The position numbers were made by a program, and so were the translations under genes. A stretch of 37,986 nt of DNA from Chloroflexota bacterium (GTDB lineage Bacteria > Chloroflexota > UBA4733): the NCBI GenBank assembly GCA_023381895.1, contig JAMCTA010000012.1, positions 1 to 37,986 of the forward strand. The letters run 5' to 3'. This document shows positions 1 to 8,337 of the stretch, piece after piece. Under the pieces are notes generated by a model that did not search any database, had not been told where the DNA came from, and saw only the letters and a list, made by a program, of their open reading frames with translations. The number at the start of each line of letters is the position of its first letter. Within the stretch, counting starts at the first letter, position 1.

Positions 1-1254
1 CGCTACCGGATTACTCTTCCCATCCGTGATGCGCGCGGGCATCTGTGTGGCTTTGGGGCTCGGGAGCTTGGAGGGGGGCAGCCGAAGTATCTGAATAGTC
101 CTGAGACCGAAGTGTTCTCTAAGGGCAAGGTGTTGTTCCTGTTCGATCGTGCCCTGCAGCCGGCGCGCCAAGCGGGAGAGATCGTTGTCGTTGAGGGCTA
201 TTTCGATGCCCTGGCAGCACACCAGGCTGGCTATCACAACGTAGTGGCGAGCCTCGGCACGGCACTCACGGAGGATCAGCTGCGGCTACTCCAGCGCAGC
301 GCACGGCGGATTGTTGTCGCTCTCGACCCCGATCCCGCGGGCCAAAACGCGATCCGCCAGACTATTCAGAGGCTGCACGCGGTGCAACGCCGCATGCGAC
401 CTCGTCGCGAAGATGCACAGAGGACAGAGAGCCGGACCGCGCGCATCTCTGTAGTAGCTCTGCCAGATGGCTTGGATCCCGATGAACTGCTGCGTCGCGA
501 TCTTGAGGAGTGGAGGAGGGTGATCGCCGCCGCAAAACCGGCGTTCGAGTTTTGTCTCGATGCCGTGCTTCAGGTTGCTGATGAGACCGAGCGGCTACGT
601 CAGGTGACGGAGGAGTTCATTCCCTTGGTTGCGTCGCTTGACGATCCCCTCGAACGTGGCCACTGGGTTGATGTTGCGGCGCACCGGCTCAGCTTGCCAG
701 AAGCTTCAGTATTGGGGGCTGTCGAGCGCGCACGTCGCTCGGCGAGCGCCAGCAACAGGGCTGAGGCAGGGGCGGCCGACACCGGTGGAGAGCTGCTGGT
801 GCCTGCTGATCAGACGCGATTTCGCTACATCCTCTCGATGTTGTGGAGGCATCCGCGCCTTCTGCCCCGAGTTACCCCGCTGCTTTCATCATTGGAGCCA
901 TCAGACAGCCGCCTCCGAGCATTTTGGCAGTTCACCCTTACGCAGCGGAATCAGAAGACAACGGAAGACCTGCTCGCACTTCTCCCGCGAGAACATGACC
1001 TTCTGACGCCAGCCTATGCGGAGGCGTTGCTGCGTGAGACGAGCGAGCTCGCTGCTGCAGATGATCCTGCCGTGCTCGCCGCAATTCAGCACGCTGCGCA
1101 ACTGCTGCGCCGTGAGATGATTCAGCGAGAGATGACCAAGCTGCAGCGATTGCTCGAGGTTACTGAGGATCACGTTGAGCGGACTCTTCTTCTGGAACAG
1201 CTCGCACAGCTCACGCAGGAACGGAGCAGAATGGACTACAATCGAGGCCGGTGA
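1..1254 (+). CDS. dnaG: DNA primase DnaG, 3' part (5' end outside window)
   Basis: Primase that makes RNA primers at the replication fork. The frame is open from base 1, so the zinc-finger domain and the first part of the catalytic core lie upstream of the window; 417 residues are visible. The window opens in the core with the conserved stretch that reads PIRDARGHLCGFGAR and then PKYLNSPET. The TOPRIM domain follows, with its acidic motif VVVEGYFDAL and the metal-binding pair in ALDPDPAG. The rest is a charged helical C-terminal region expected to bind the replicative helicase. It ends with TGA at 1252-1254. The next gene, a phosphoglycerate mutase, follows after about 50-70 nt on the same strand and may be cotranscribed. 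The identification is secure; only the start is missing. Confidence 0.95.
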   Translation, partial: RYRITLPIRDARGHLCGFGARELGGGQPKYLNSPETEVFSKGKVLFLFDRALQPARQAGEIVVVEGYFDALAAHQAGYHNVVASLGTALTEDQLRLLQRSARRIVVALDPDPAGQNAIRQTIQRLHAVQRRMRPRREDAQRTESRTARISVVALPDGLDPDELLRRDLEEWRRVIAAAKPAFEFCLDAVLQVADETERLRQVTEEFIPLVASLDDPLERGHWVDVAAHRLSLPEASVLGAVERARRSASASNRAEAGAADTGGELLVPADQTRFRYILSMLWRHPRLLPRVTPLLSSLEPSDSRLRAFWQFTLTQRNQKTTEDLLALLPREHDLLTPAYAEALLRETSELAAADDPAVLAAIQHAAQLLRREMIQREMTKLQRLLEVTEDHVERTLLLEQLAQLTQERSRMDYNRGR

Positions 1255-1320
1255 TGTAGGGTGGTCGCCCAGCGATGACCACGTAGTTCACGAAAGTGTC
1301 TGCACGTGCTCCCAGATGAT

Positions 1321-2514
1321 ATGCGCCGAGAGCTCTCGGTGAAGAATGATAAGAAGATTGTGTTTTTGGTGCTCGATGGTCTAGGTGATCTGCCCGGTCC
1401 GCCTGACGGGACGACGCCGCTCGAGCGGGCAGCTACTCCCAACCTCGATGCGCTGGCGGCTCGATCTGAGCTTGGACTGAGCACACCTCTCGCTGCTGGC
1501 CTAACGCCAGGCAGCGGTCCGGCACACTTGGCTCTTTTCGGTTACGATGCGCTCCGCCACAACATCGGACGTGGTGCACTGTCGGCACTCGGTGTGGGCT
1601 TTGACCTAGGACCGAATGACCTTGCCGCCCGCATGAACTTCTGCACAGTGGATGACCAGGGTCGCATCACCGATCGGCGTGCGGGACGCATTCCCACCGA
1701 ACTCAACGAGAAGCTTTGCGCTCGCCTTCGCGAGCAGGTCAAACTACCTGGCGTCACTCTCCACATCTTGACGGAAGAGCAGTATCGAGGCGTCGTCATC
1801 TTCCAGGGTGAGGGTCTGGATGCGCATCTCTCGGATTCTGATCCTCAGCACACGGGTGTTGTGCCGCTGACCGTCGCGGCGCTATCTGCGGAGGCTGAGC
1901 GAAGTGCGCTACTCGTCAACGAGTTTGTTGCTCAAGCTCGCGCAGCCCTCAAGGACCAGCATCCTGCCAATATGATCCTGCTGCGTGGATTCGCGGGACA
2001 TCCCTCAGTGCCCACGTTCACGGATCTCTACAAGCTGAGTCCTGGGGCCATTGCGGTCTATCCCATGTACAAGGGCTTGGCGAGAATTGTTGGCATGAAG
2101 GTGTTAGGGCATCCGCATGGCACCGAAGAAGAGTTTGCGCTATTGCGCGAGCATTGGTCCGAGCATGACTTCTTCTATGTCCACATCAAGCCCACAGATA
2201 GCGCCGGGGAGGACGGGGACGTCGCGCGTAAGGCTGGCGTGGTCGAGGAGGTAGACCGCTACCTTCCACAGATCCTCGAGCTCCAGCCAGATGTTCTCGT
2301 CGTCACCGGGGATCATTCGACTCCGGCGCGACTCAAGAGCCACAGCTGGCACCCACTGCCCTTGCTCTTCTCGTCGCCCTTTGTGTTTCCGGAAGGAACC
2401 GCCAGATTCTCCGAGCGAACCGCGGCATCTGGGCGTCTTGGCCGGCTGGTGCACGCTGACGTGCTCGATCTTGCGATGGCACATGCCCTCAAGTACGACA
2501 AGTTTGGGGCATAG
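1321..2514 (+). CDS. apgM: 2,3-bisphosphoglycerate-independent phosphoglycerate mutase, archaeal type (ApgM)
   Basis: Interconverts 3- and 2-phosphoglycerate in glycolysis and gluconeogenesis. It belongs to the alkaline-phosphatase superfamily (COG3635-type, about 400 residues), which is distinct from the longer bacterial GpmI. Seen: the N-terminal metal and nucleophile motif VFLVLDGLGD, followed by TPLERAATPNLD, GLTPGSGPAHLALFGYD and RGALSALGVG. In the middle are PMYKGLARIVGM and VHIKPTDSAGEDGD, and near the C-terminus VVTGDHSTP and KSHSWHPLP; these supply the metal-binding Asp and His residues. The start is uncertain: ATG at 1321 is used, GTG at 1306 adds five residues, and GTG at 1339 has the better upstream GAGAG. 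It sits between dnaG and a ribokinase-like gene on the same strand, with a 27-nt gap to the latter. Confidence 0.9.
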   Translation: MRRELSVKNDKKIVFLVLDGLGDLPGPPDGTTPLERAATPNLDALAARSELGLSTPLAAGLTPGSGPAHLALFGYDALRHNIGRGALSALGVGFDLGPNDLAARMNFCTVDDQGRITDRRAGRIPTELNEKLCARLREQVKLPGVTLHILTEEQYRGVVIFQGEGLDAHLSDSDPQHTGVVPLTVAALSAEAERSALLVNEFVAQARAALKDQHPANMILLRGFAGHPSVPTFTDLYKLSPGAIAVYPMYKGLARIVGMKVLGHPHGTEEEFALLREHWSEHDFFYVHIKPTDSAGEDGDVARKAGVVEEVDRYLPQILELQPDVLVVTGDHSTPARLKSHSWHPLPLLFSSPFVFPEGTARFSERTAASGRLGRLVHADVLDLAMAHALKYDKFGA

Positions 2515-2541
2515 ACACCACCATCGCGGTGGGACAGAGAT

Positions 2542-3528
2542 GTGAAGACTTGCAACCAAGCCCGCGTTGTGGTCGCGGGAGGCATGAATATTGATCTTGT
2601 CGTGCGGACACAACATCTGCCGCGGCCAGGAGAGACTGTTCACGGCAGCGACCTCGCTCGTGTAGCCGGTGGCAAAGGGCTCAATCAGGCGACCGCCGCC
2701 GCGCGTGCAGGTGGGGCGGTGCATCTCATCGGCGTGATTGGCGACGATGAGAATGGCCGCACGCTTCTCGAGTGCCTCCGCGATACTGCGGTCGATTGTT
2801 CTGGTATCAGCGTCGTGACGACTACACATACAGGGGTTGCGATGATTGCGGTGGCGGATGATGGAGAAAACCTCATCGTTGTGGCCTCGGGAGCTAACGC
2901 TCGGGCCACCGCCGCGACTGTCACTAGAGCGCGAACCGCACTGGAGATGGCGCGAGTAGTCGTGTGCCAGCTCGAATGGCCGCTTCCGGCGGTGTCGGCT
3001 CTGCTCGCGGAGAGCCCCCCAGGTACGCTGCGTATTCTGAACGCCGCTCCTTCGGGCCCGGTGGAAGCATCATTGCTGGCGAATGTTGATGTGCTCATCG
3101 TCAACGAGATCGAGGCTGAGGCTCTCAGTGGCCTTGATGCGTCGGACATTGACAGCGCCTGCAAGGCTGCTCGTGAGCTGCAACGCCAGGGTCCGCGTGC
3201 AGTTGTGGTCACTCTCGGTAGCCGTGGAGCGCTCGTGGCAAGTCCTGATGGACTGATGCACCAGGCGCCACCAGATGTGACAGTGGTTGATACCACGGCA
3301 GCCGGAGATACATTCGTGGGCGCACTGGCAGCTTCTCTTGGCAAGGAACGATCTCTATCGGAAGCGTCACGTTTCGCGGTGACCGCTGGCAGCTTGGCAT
3401 GCACGGTACTGGGAGCGTGGCCGTCGATTCCTCACCGTCGGGATATCGAAACCCTACTCGCTAAGACGCCGTTATCGCGGTCGCTCTTAGGAGTATCGGT
3501 CACACAGCAGAGGGGAGGCTGGCGGTGA
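2542..3528 (+). CDS. rbsK: PfkB-family carbohydrate kinase, ribokinase-like
   Basis: Probably phosphorylates ribose or a related sugar or nucleoside with ATP. The 328-residue length matches ribokinases. Seen: the N-terminal substrate motif VAGGMNIDLVVRT, then LPRPGETVHGSDL and the PfkB signature 1 region AGGKGLNQA. Signature 2 near residues 250-259 reads DTTAAGDTF, with D256 as the likely catalytic base. GTG at 2542 is chosen because it follows a purine-rich stretch 27 nt after apgM; the ATG at residue 15 would remove the first beta strand. The stop overlaps the next gene's GTG by 4 nt (GTGA), so translation is probably coupled. The exact sugar cannot be settled from sequence; the neighbouring SDR and convergent ROK kinase suggest a small sugar-metabolism cluster. 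Confidence 0.8.
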   Translation: MKTCNQARVVVAGGMNIDLVVRTQHLPRPGETVHGSDLARVAGGKGLNQATAAARAGGAVHLIGVIGDDENGRTLLECLRDTAVDCSGISVVTTTHTGVAMIAVADDGENLIVVASGANARATAATVTRARTALEMARVVVCQLEWPLPAVSALLAESPPGTLRILNAAPSGPVEASLLANVDVLIVNEIEAEALSGLDASDIDSACKAARELQRQGPRAVVVTLGSRGALVASPDGLMHQAPPDVTVVDTTAAGDTFVGALAASLGKERSLSEASRFAVTAGSLACTVLGAWPSIPHRRDIETLLAKTPLSRSLLGVSVTQQRGGWR

Positions 3529-4232
3529 ATCTGAGTAGCAAAGTCGCCATCGTGACAGGTGGCAGCCGCATGACTGGGCGCGAGATTGCACGGGCCCTCT
3601 TGTGCCGTGAAGCCCGCGTACTCGTCTGCGCTCGAGGTGAGGATAGGCTCGCTGAAGCCGTGTTGGATCTGCGGCACGCTTCTCCCACGGTGGTTGGGGT
3701 TGCCGGAGATGTCGGCGACGAAAGCGATGTGTGCCGCATTGTGGAGCGAGCAGTTGGAGAGTTCGGGGGAGTTGATATCCTCGTCAATAACGCAGCGCTG
3801 GGTGGCGGCGGGCGCACCGAACAATGCTCACCAGAGCATTGGGATGCAGTATTCCGCACCAATGTGCGCGGCCCCTTCCTTCTTGCCCGGCAGGTAGTGC
3901 CGATCATGCGGCGTCGCGGCGCGGGCGCGATAGTCAGCATTGGGTCCGGAGCAGGCAAGCAGGGATATGCTGGCATGCCTGCGTACTCAGCTTCTAAGTT
4001 TGCCCTGCTCGGCTTTTCCCAGTCTCTTGCCCAGGAGGTCTCGGACGACAACATCAAGGTGTCGGTCATCAATCCGGGGACGATCCGCGATCCACAACGC
4101 TCTGGTCCTGCTCCCGCTGGAATGAAGTACCTTCTTGCCGCAGATGTTGCGGAGGCTGTCATCGCCCTTCTAAGCCAGAGTGACCGAGCGTGGACCCAGG
4201 AGATGAGCCTGTGGCCGTTTCGGGGTGATTAG
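3525..4232 (+). CDS. short-chain dehydrogenase/reductase (SDR)
   Basis: NAD(P)-dependent oxidoreductase of the classical SDR family, 235 residues. The catalytic tetrad is complete: N113, S141, Y154 and K158 in the AYSASKFAL motif. The NNA motif (VNNAAL) is also present. The nucleotide-binding turn reads TGGSRMTGREIA, so the usual middle glycine of TGxxxGxG is Met16, a mild deviation. The start GTG overlaps the stop of the ribokinase-like gene (GTGA at 3525-3528), which implies translational coupling. Its 3' end overlaps the convergent ROK kinase by 74 nt. The substrate is unknown. Family membership is certain; a role in sugar or polyol metabolism is inferred only from the neighbours. Confidence 0.88.
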   Translation: MNLSSKVAIVTGGSRMTGREIARALLCREARVLVCARGEDRLAEAVLDLRHASPTVVGVAGDVGDESDVCRIVERAVGEFGGVDILVNNAALGGGGRTEQCSPEHWDAVFRTNVRGPFLLARQVVPIMRRRGAGAIVSIGSGAGKQGYAGMPAYSASKFALLGFSQSLAQEVSDDNIKVSVINPGTIRDPQRSGPAPAGMKYLLAADVAEAVIALLSQSDRAWTQEMSLWPFRGD

Positions 4233-5166
4233 GGCTCTCGAGTGAGAGACGCGACCGGATGAGTGCGGCCGCTCCAACGACCCCAGCTTGTTCTCCGAAG
4301 GCCGCACGTTCGATACGAACAGCACGGTTCGACGGGAAGGTACGGGTTCCGATGGCGCTCTCCACCATCGGGATCCAGAACGAAGAGGCGCTCGAGATGA
4401 CGCCACCACCGAAGAGCACCACCTCAGGCTGGAGCGTATTGACCAGGGCCAGCACTGCACGACACAGCAGTTGACCGGCCCGGTTGACTTCTCGTTGTGC
4501 ACCTGGATGATAACTGGCTACAGCGAAGAGCTCTACAGGACCAGCCAATCCAAGGGCGTAGGCTCGGTTCGCCAATGCTGATCCAGAGATCATAGCCTCA
4601 AGGCAGCCGCGGCTCCCACAGGTGCAACGAGGTCCCGTCGGAGCGACCATGATGTGACCAATCTCACCAGCCCCGCCACGAGATCCTGCGACGACCCGCC
4701 CACCCGTGAGAATGCCACCGCCGATCCCTGTACCAATTGTCATCAACACGACATCGGTGCATCCGCGTGCCGCTCCCCACCATACTTCTCCCAGCAAGGC
4801 GACGTTGGCATCGTTATCGATTGCTGTAGGGCGCCTCATTGCTGTAGTGAGTATCTCGGGGAGGACGAAAGAATCCCAACCGGGGATGGCGGTGTCGGCC
4901 CCTTGAACAGTTCCCTCAAGTGGGTCCACCTGGCAGCAGATGCCCACTCCGACCCCCTGAACATCGGGGAAGGCGTCCACCAGCCGTCTAGCGTGCGCTA
5001 TGAGGTTGGCGAGACCGTCATTGGTGCGTGACCCGACGAGCGTAGACAAGCGGTCCTCTGCCAGCACATGCCCAGTTGCATCTACGATTCCCAGCGCCGT
5101 TTTTGTGCCACCGATGTCGATGCCAAGCCACGGTCCGGTTGAGGTAGCGCTCGCCATGACATTCAC
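4159..5166 (-). CDS. ROK-family sugar kinase (glucokinase-like)
   Basis: ATP-dependent hexose kinase of the ROK family, 335 residues. Seen: the phosphate-binding loop GIDIGGTKTALGIVD at residues 15-29, the catalytic Asp in AIDNDAN (D119), the second phosphate motif TIGTGIGGG, and the ROK signature with zinc ligands H171, C181, C183 and C188 (GEIGH ... CTCGSRGCLE). There is no N-terminal helix-turn-helix, so it is a kinase and not a NagC/XylR-type repressor. GTG at 5166 overlaps the upstream nuclease gene's TGA by 4 nt and has GGGAG 12 nt upstream; ATG at 5157 is the alternative. The last 26 residues or so are a low-complexity tail beyond the normal ROK end, and that tail is encoded across the 3' end of the convergent SDR gene. 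Confidence 0.88.
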   Translation of the reverse strand: MNVMASATSTGPWLGIDIGGTKTALGIVDATGHVLAEDRLSTLVGSRTNDGLANLIAHARRLVDAFPDVQGVGVGICCQVDPLEGTVQGADTAIPGWDSFVLPEILTTAMRRPTAIDNDANVALLGEVWWGAARGCTDVVLMTIGTGIGGGILTGGRVVAGSRGGAGEIGHIMVAPTGPRCTCGSRGCLEAMISGSALANRAYALGLAGPVELFAVASYHPGAQREVNRAGQLLCRAVLALVNTLQPEVVLFGGGVISSASSFWIPMVESAIGTRTFPSNRAVRIERAAFGEQAGVVGAAALIRSRLSLESPNHPETATGSSPGSTLGHSGLEGR

Positions 5167-6218
5167 GAGTGGAATGATCTCCCAATAGCATGGTGACTCG
5201 CCTCAATCCCAGAATTGTTGAGATAGGTAGCAAACTCACGGAACCCGTGGACTGTGCACACGCGTTGTGGTTGGACGAGACGGACAATTTCCCGGAGCTC
5301 ATCCCAATCAGCGTGGTCTGATAGAGGGAGCGCCTCATCGGCTTGATGACGGGGAGCTTCATGGTCGAGAGCCCAACCGGAGAGAAAGATAGTGCGATAA
5401 CGGCGCTGGCTCAGAAAAGGTGCAAGAAGGGCTATAAGACGTGGCCGGCTCCATGCCGGCGGCACGATGAATGGACCAGGTGACTTGGTGTTCTCTTGCA
5501 ACGGTTCCCACGTCCCGAGTGAGAATCCGCTACTTTCATAGATGCGGTGGTAGGGCACAATTGAAGGATGCACCGCAGCAGGCAGATTTGCTGCGGAGAG
5601 TGCGAGGGTGGCCTCCTGTGCTTTACCCACGGGATAGGCGGTGAACACCGGCACGATACCCTCTGCCATCATAGCTAATGCCCGATCATGCAGTAGGGAG
5701 ACGCAGTCTTGCCACTCTGGGAACTGATACTGCGGCCGGCCAAAGGTCGATTCGATGACGAGGATGTCAGCGTGTGGAAAGCGAGCAGTCTCGACACACG
5801 GCCGAGAGCGAAGCTTGACGTCGCCCGTGTAGAGAAGTGTACTGCCACTAGGGAACGTGACATACAGCTGCGCTGAGCCCAAGATGTGGCCAGCGGGCAG
5901 AAGCTCGACAGAGTGGTCGCGAATGTGCCAGCACTGACCAAAAGGTAGAGCAACGTGACCAGTCACCATCTCGGTGTCATCAAACGCGAGCTGATGAGTG
6001 AGCAGAGCAGCGGGGACTGTTCGTTTGATGGCGGCGAGGCGTTGACTGATGAGAAGCCAGCCTGTGACCGACGAGATGACACGGGAGTGGGCGGCGAGAT
6101 GATCACTGTGAGCGTGCGACACAAAGCCAAAGGGCGTGCGTCGCGTACTATCAAGACTTAGCCCGAGCGACGGCAAATTCATCTCACGGTCAAAGGTGAT
6201 TGGTAGCGTCGTGTTCAC
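5163..6218 (-). CDS. metallo-beta-lactamase/beta-CASP-fold exonuclease (ligase-associated exonuclease-like)
   Basis: Predicted nuclease of the metallo-beta-lactamase superfamily, 351 residues. Metal-binding motifs seen: SHAHSDHL at residues 34-41, then PAGHILGSAQ, LLYTGDVKLR, ESTFGRPQY, and the C-terminal LPLSDHADWDEL and VCTVHG. This order matches the CPSF73/SNM1-like group often called ligase-associated DNA exonuclease. No DNA ligase is visible nearby, so the DNA-repair role is family inference. The GTG start at 6218 lacks a clear ribosome-binding site. The gene is divergent from the DRTGG gene, with 89 nt between the two starts, and the ROK kinase follows with a 4-nt overlap. An RNA-processing role is the main alternative. 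Confidence 0.82.
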   Translation of the reverse strand: MNTTLPITFDREMNLPSLGLSLDSTRRTPFGFVSHAHSDHLAAHSRVISSVTGWLLISQRLAAIKRTVPAALLTHQLAFDDTEMVTGHVALPFGQCWHIRDHSVELLPAGHILGSAQLYVTFPSGSTLLYTGDVKLRSRPCVETARFPHADILVIESTFGRPQYQFPEWQDCVSLLHDRALAMMAEGIVPVFTAYPVGKAQEATLALSAANLPAAVHPSIVPYHRIYESSGFSLGTWEPLQENTKSPGPFIVPPAWSRPRLIALLAPFLSQRRYRTIFLSGWALDHEAPRHQADEALPLSDHADWDELREIVRLVQPQRVCTVHGFREFATYLNNSGIEASHHAIGRSFHS

Positions 6219-6307
6219 GTAGTGAGTGTAGCCAATCCGGGAGCATAATCCTTATGCTGTGCTATTCTCGGCCAGGTATCGAACAGGCAGAAAGGAGTGC
6301 ACCCAGA

Positions 6308-7357
6308 GTGCGAACGCTCTGTCTATGCTCGACTGGCACAGCAGCTGGTAAGACTTCACTCGCGGTGGCGCTGGGTAGGCAGTTTCTCCGTCAGCGACTG
6401 CGGGTGGAGTATGTGCAGACGGTCATGGGTGCCAGTGACATCCAAGAACCGCTGGCTTCGACACAATTCGTGCGCCGTGTGCTCGGGCTTCCCCCTAGTG
6501 GCGCGACCCCCTTCCCAGTCTCGGTGACATCGGTGCTCCAGGCCCAGGACGGTGAAACGAGCTTCCTCTCTGATCTGGTACGCTTTGCGGAAGGTAGTGC
6601 TCAACAGTGCGACGTGTTGATTGTAGAAGCAGGAGATACTCCGCCGGCAGGATCCCTCGTTGGCTTAGATGCTCCCAGTATTGCAAAGGCACTGGGCGCC
6701 TACACGCTTATTCTCTCACGATACACCGGTACCGAAGTCATTGACGCTATCCTCTCCACGAAAGAGATGATCAACCAGAGAGTGGTCGGCGCCGTTATCA
6801 CTGGCGTGCCCGTGTCACAGCGCGAGAGTGTGCAGCATGCCTTGCGTCCACACTTGGAGCGTCGGGGCCTGCGTGTGTTGGGTATCTTCCCTGCAGATCG
6901 GCTGCTGACGGCAGTCACGGTAGGAGAGCTCGCCCGTGAGCTTGGTGGCACTTTCATCGTTGGTGAGGAGCTGGCGGAGGAACTCGTCGAGCGCCTTATG
7001 ATTGGCGCCATGAATCCGGAGCATGCAGTGAGCTACTTTCAGCGTCAGGCGAACAAGGCTGTCATCACTGGCGGCGACCGGCCGGACATCCAGCTCGCTG
7101 CCTTGGAAACTTCCACACGATGCCTCATCCTCACTGGTTACTTCCCACCTGCGCCTGAGGTGATCGAACGAGCGAAAGAGAAAAATGTGGCGATCATGTC
7201 GGTGCCTCTCGACACCCTCACGGCCGTGGAGGAAGCCCAAGACGTGTTTGCGCACTCCAGATATCGCCAGGAACGCAAGGTCGCACGCTTCGAGGAGCTC
7301 TTCAACGCACATTTTGACTATGCATTGCTGGAGCGCGCACTCGGGTTGAAAGAGTGA
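6308..7357 (+). CDS. BioD-like P-loop / DRTGG-domain protein, phosphotransacetylase N-terminal-region homologue
   Basis: The 349-residue protein has the two domains that form the N-terminal half of long bacterial phosphotransacetylases but lacks the acetyltransferase domain. Residues 1-200 are a BioD-like P-loop domain, with a variant Walker A TGTAAGKT at 9-16 and VLIVEAGD. Residues 205-312 are a DRTGG domain containing ITGGDRPD and LTGYFPPAPEVIERA. Stand-alone versions occur in archaea, cyanobacteria and Chloroflexi and are usually considered regulatory or nucleotide-sensing; the function is not known. GTG at 6308 is chosen because AGGAG at 6293-6297 sits 10 nt upstream; longer frames would run into the divergent nuclease gene. 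Endonuclease V starts directly after the stop, so the two are likely cotranscribed. Confidence 0.82.
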   Translation: MRTLCLCSTGTAAGKTSLAVALGRQFLRQRLRVEYVQTVMGASDIQEPLASTQFVRRVLGLPPSGATPFPVSVTSVLQAQDGETSFLSDLVRFAEGSAQQCDVLIVEAGDTPPAGSLVGLDAPSIAKALGAYTLILSRYTGTEVIDAILSTKEMINQRVVGAVITGVPVSQRESVQHALRPHLERRGLRVLGIFPADRLLTAVTVGELARELGGTFIVGEELAEELVERLMIGAMNPEHAVSYFQRQANKAVITGGDRPDIQLAALETSTRCLILTGYFPPAPEVIERAKEKNVAIMSVPLDTLTAVEEAQDVFAHSRYRQERKVARFEELFNAHFDYALLERALGLKE

Positions 7358-8053
7358 GTGACCTTGCACTCCGAGGGATGTCTCGACCCATTTGAGCATT
7401 GGAACCACGAGATGGCTCTTCGAGTGCAGCTCGGCGTAGCAGCGCGTGTAGAACGCACCAGCCGGCTCGGAGCAGTGCGGCTCGTGGCAGGAGCGGATTG
7501 CTCCCAGATACGAACGCGCTTCGAGGTGCTCGCGGCGATTGTTGTGCTTACCTATCCTGAGTTGATGGTCGTCCAGCGTGCTGTGGCACATCACCAGACG
7601 GAGGTTCCCTATGTACCCGGTTTTCTCTCCTTTCGTGAAGTGCCTGCGCTACTTGCTGCCTGGAACGCGCTGCAGGTGGTTCCGGAGCTCATCTTCGTCG
7701 ATGGCCAAGGCGCCGCTCATCCCCGGCGATGCGGCGTGGCGAGTCATTTAGGGGTCATCCTGGATATGCCTTCAGTGGGAGTTGCGAAGTCAGTGTTGGT
7801 GGGGCGACCGGCGGGGATTCTTGGAGAGGCTGCGGGATCCACGGTTCCGCTGGTTGATCGCGATGAGGTCATTGGTGAGCTGGTCCGTACGAGAGCTGGA
7901 TCACAACCCGTGATCGTCTCAGCCGGGAATCGAGTGAGTCTCGAGGATGCCGTCCGCTGGGTTCAATGGTGCTCGCGCGGGTACCGCCTCCCCCTCCCTG
8001 TTCACCTAGCGCATCGATTGCTTTCCGACGCTCGCAAGCCATCTAGCAGCTAA
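7358..8053 (+). CDS. nfi: endonuclease V (deoxyinosine 3' endonuclease)
   Basis: DNA-repair enzyme that nicks near deoxyinosine and other deaminated bases. At 231 residues it is normal length. Catalytic acidic residues are visible: D47 in AGADCSQ, E94 in VPGFLSFREVP and D115 in FVDGQGAAHPRR, with the conserved H121 after the latter. GVAKS also matches the family core. The start GTG at 7358 lies immediately after the preceding gene's TGA (no gap). The only upstream Shine-Dalgarno-like sequence is weak (AAAGAG), so translation probably depends on coupling to the DRTGG gene. Its 3' end faces the convergent hppA gene across a 284-nt spacer. Confidence 0.92.
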   Translation: MTLHSEGCLDPFEHWNHEMALRVQLGVAARVERTSRLGAVRLVAGADCSQIRTRFEVLAAIVVLTYPELMVVQRAVAHHQTEVPYVPGFLSFREVPALLAAWNALQVVPELIFVDGQGAAHPRRCGVASHLGVILDMPSVGVAKSVLVGRPAGILGEAAGSTVPLVDRDEVIGELVRTRAGSQPVIVSAGNRVSLEDAVRWVQWCSRGYRLPLPVHLAHRLLSDARKPSSS

Positions 8054-8337
8054 CACGTTCATAGTCGGCTCAGAAGCAGCGTTTGACAACAGACGAAGGC
8101 TCGCACTTGCCAGCTTGCGGTCGTCTTCCGCCCCTGGGAGCAGTTGCCTTCAGGTATTTTCCTGCTCTATGCTACACTTGCGCAATAACGCCTCAGACAC
8201 GCTCATCTCAGCCGCTTTCGCCGGTCTATGGCTGGTGCACTGCCAGGACATTCATCGTGCCCAACGCCAGGGCGCGACGTGAAGGGGAGCGACCGATCAG
8301 TTCCCCTCACGTGCTCTCCACAGGAATTTGGTATTCC
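8054..8337. other. convergent intergenic spacer between nfi and hppA
   Basis: This spacer separates two convergent genes. The short frames inside it look like chance. It contains the imperfect hairpin at 8279-8310 and a second small dyad at 8322-8338 (AGGAAT, 5-nt loop, ATTCCT) that touches the hppA stop codon. I see no RNA gene here. Confidence 0.6.
8279..8310. terminator. imperfect hairpin between convergent genes
   Basis: GTGAAGGGGA pairs imperfectly with TTCCCCTCAC around a 12-nt loop. It lies downstream of both nfi (+) and hppA (-). There is no U-tract on either strand, so it may be a factor-independent stop of the U-less type or simply an RNA 3'-end stabiliser. Confidence 0.4.
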
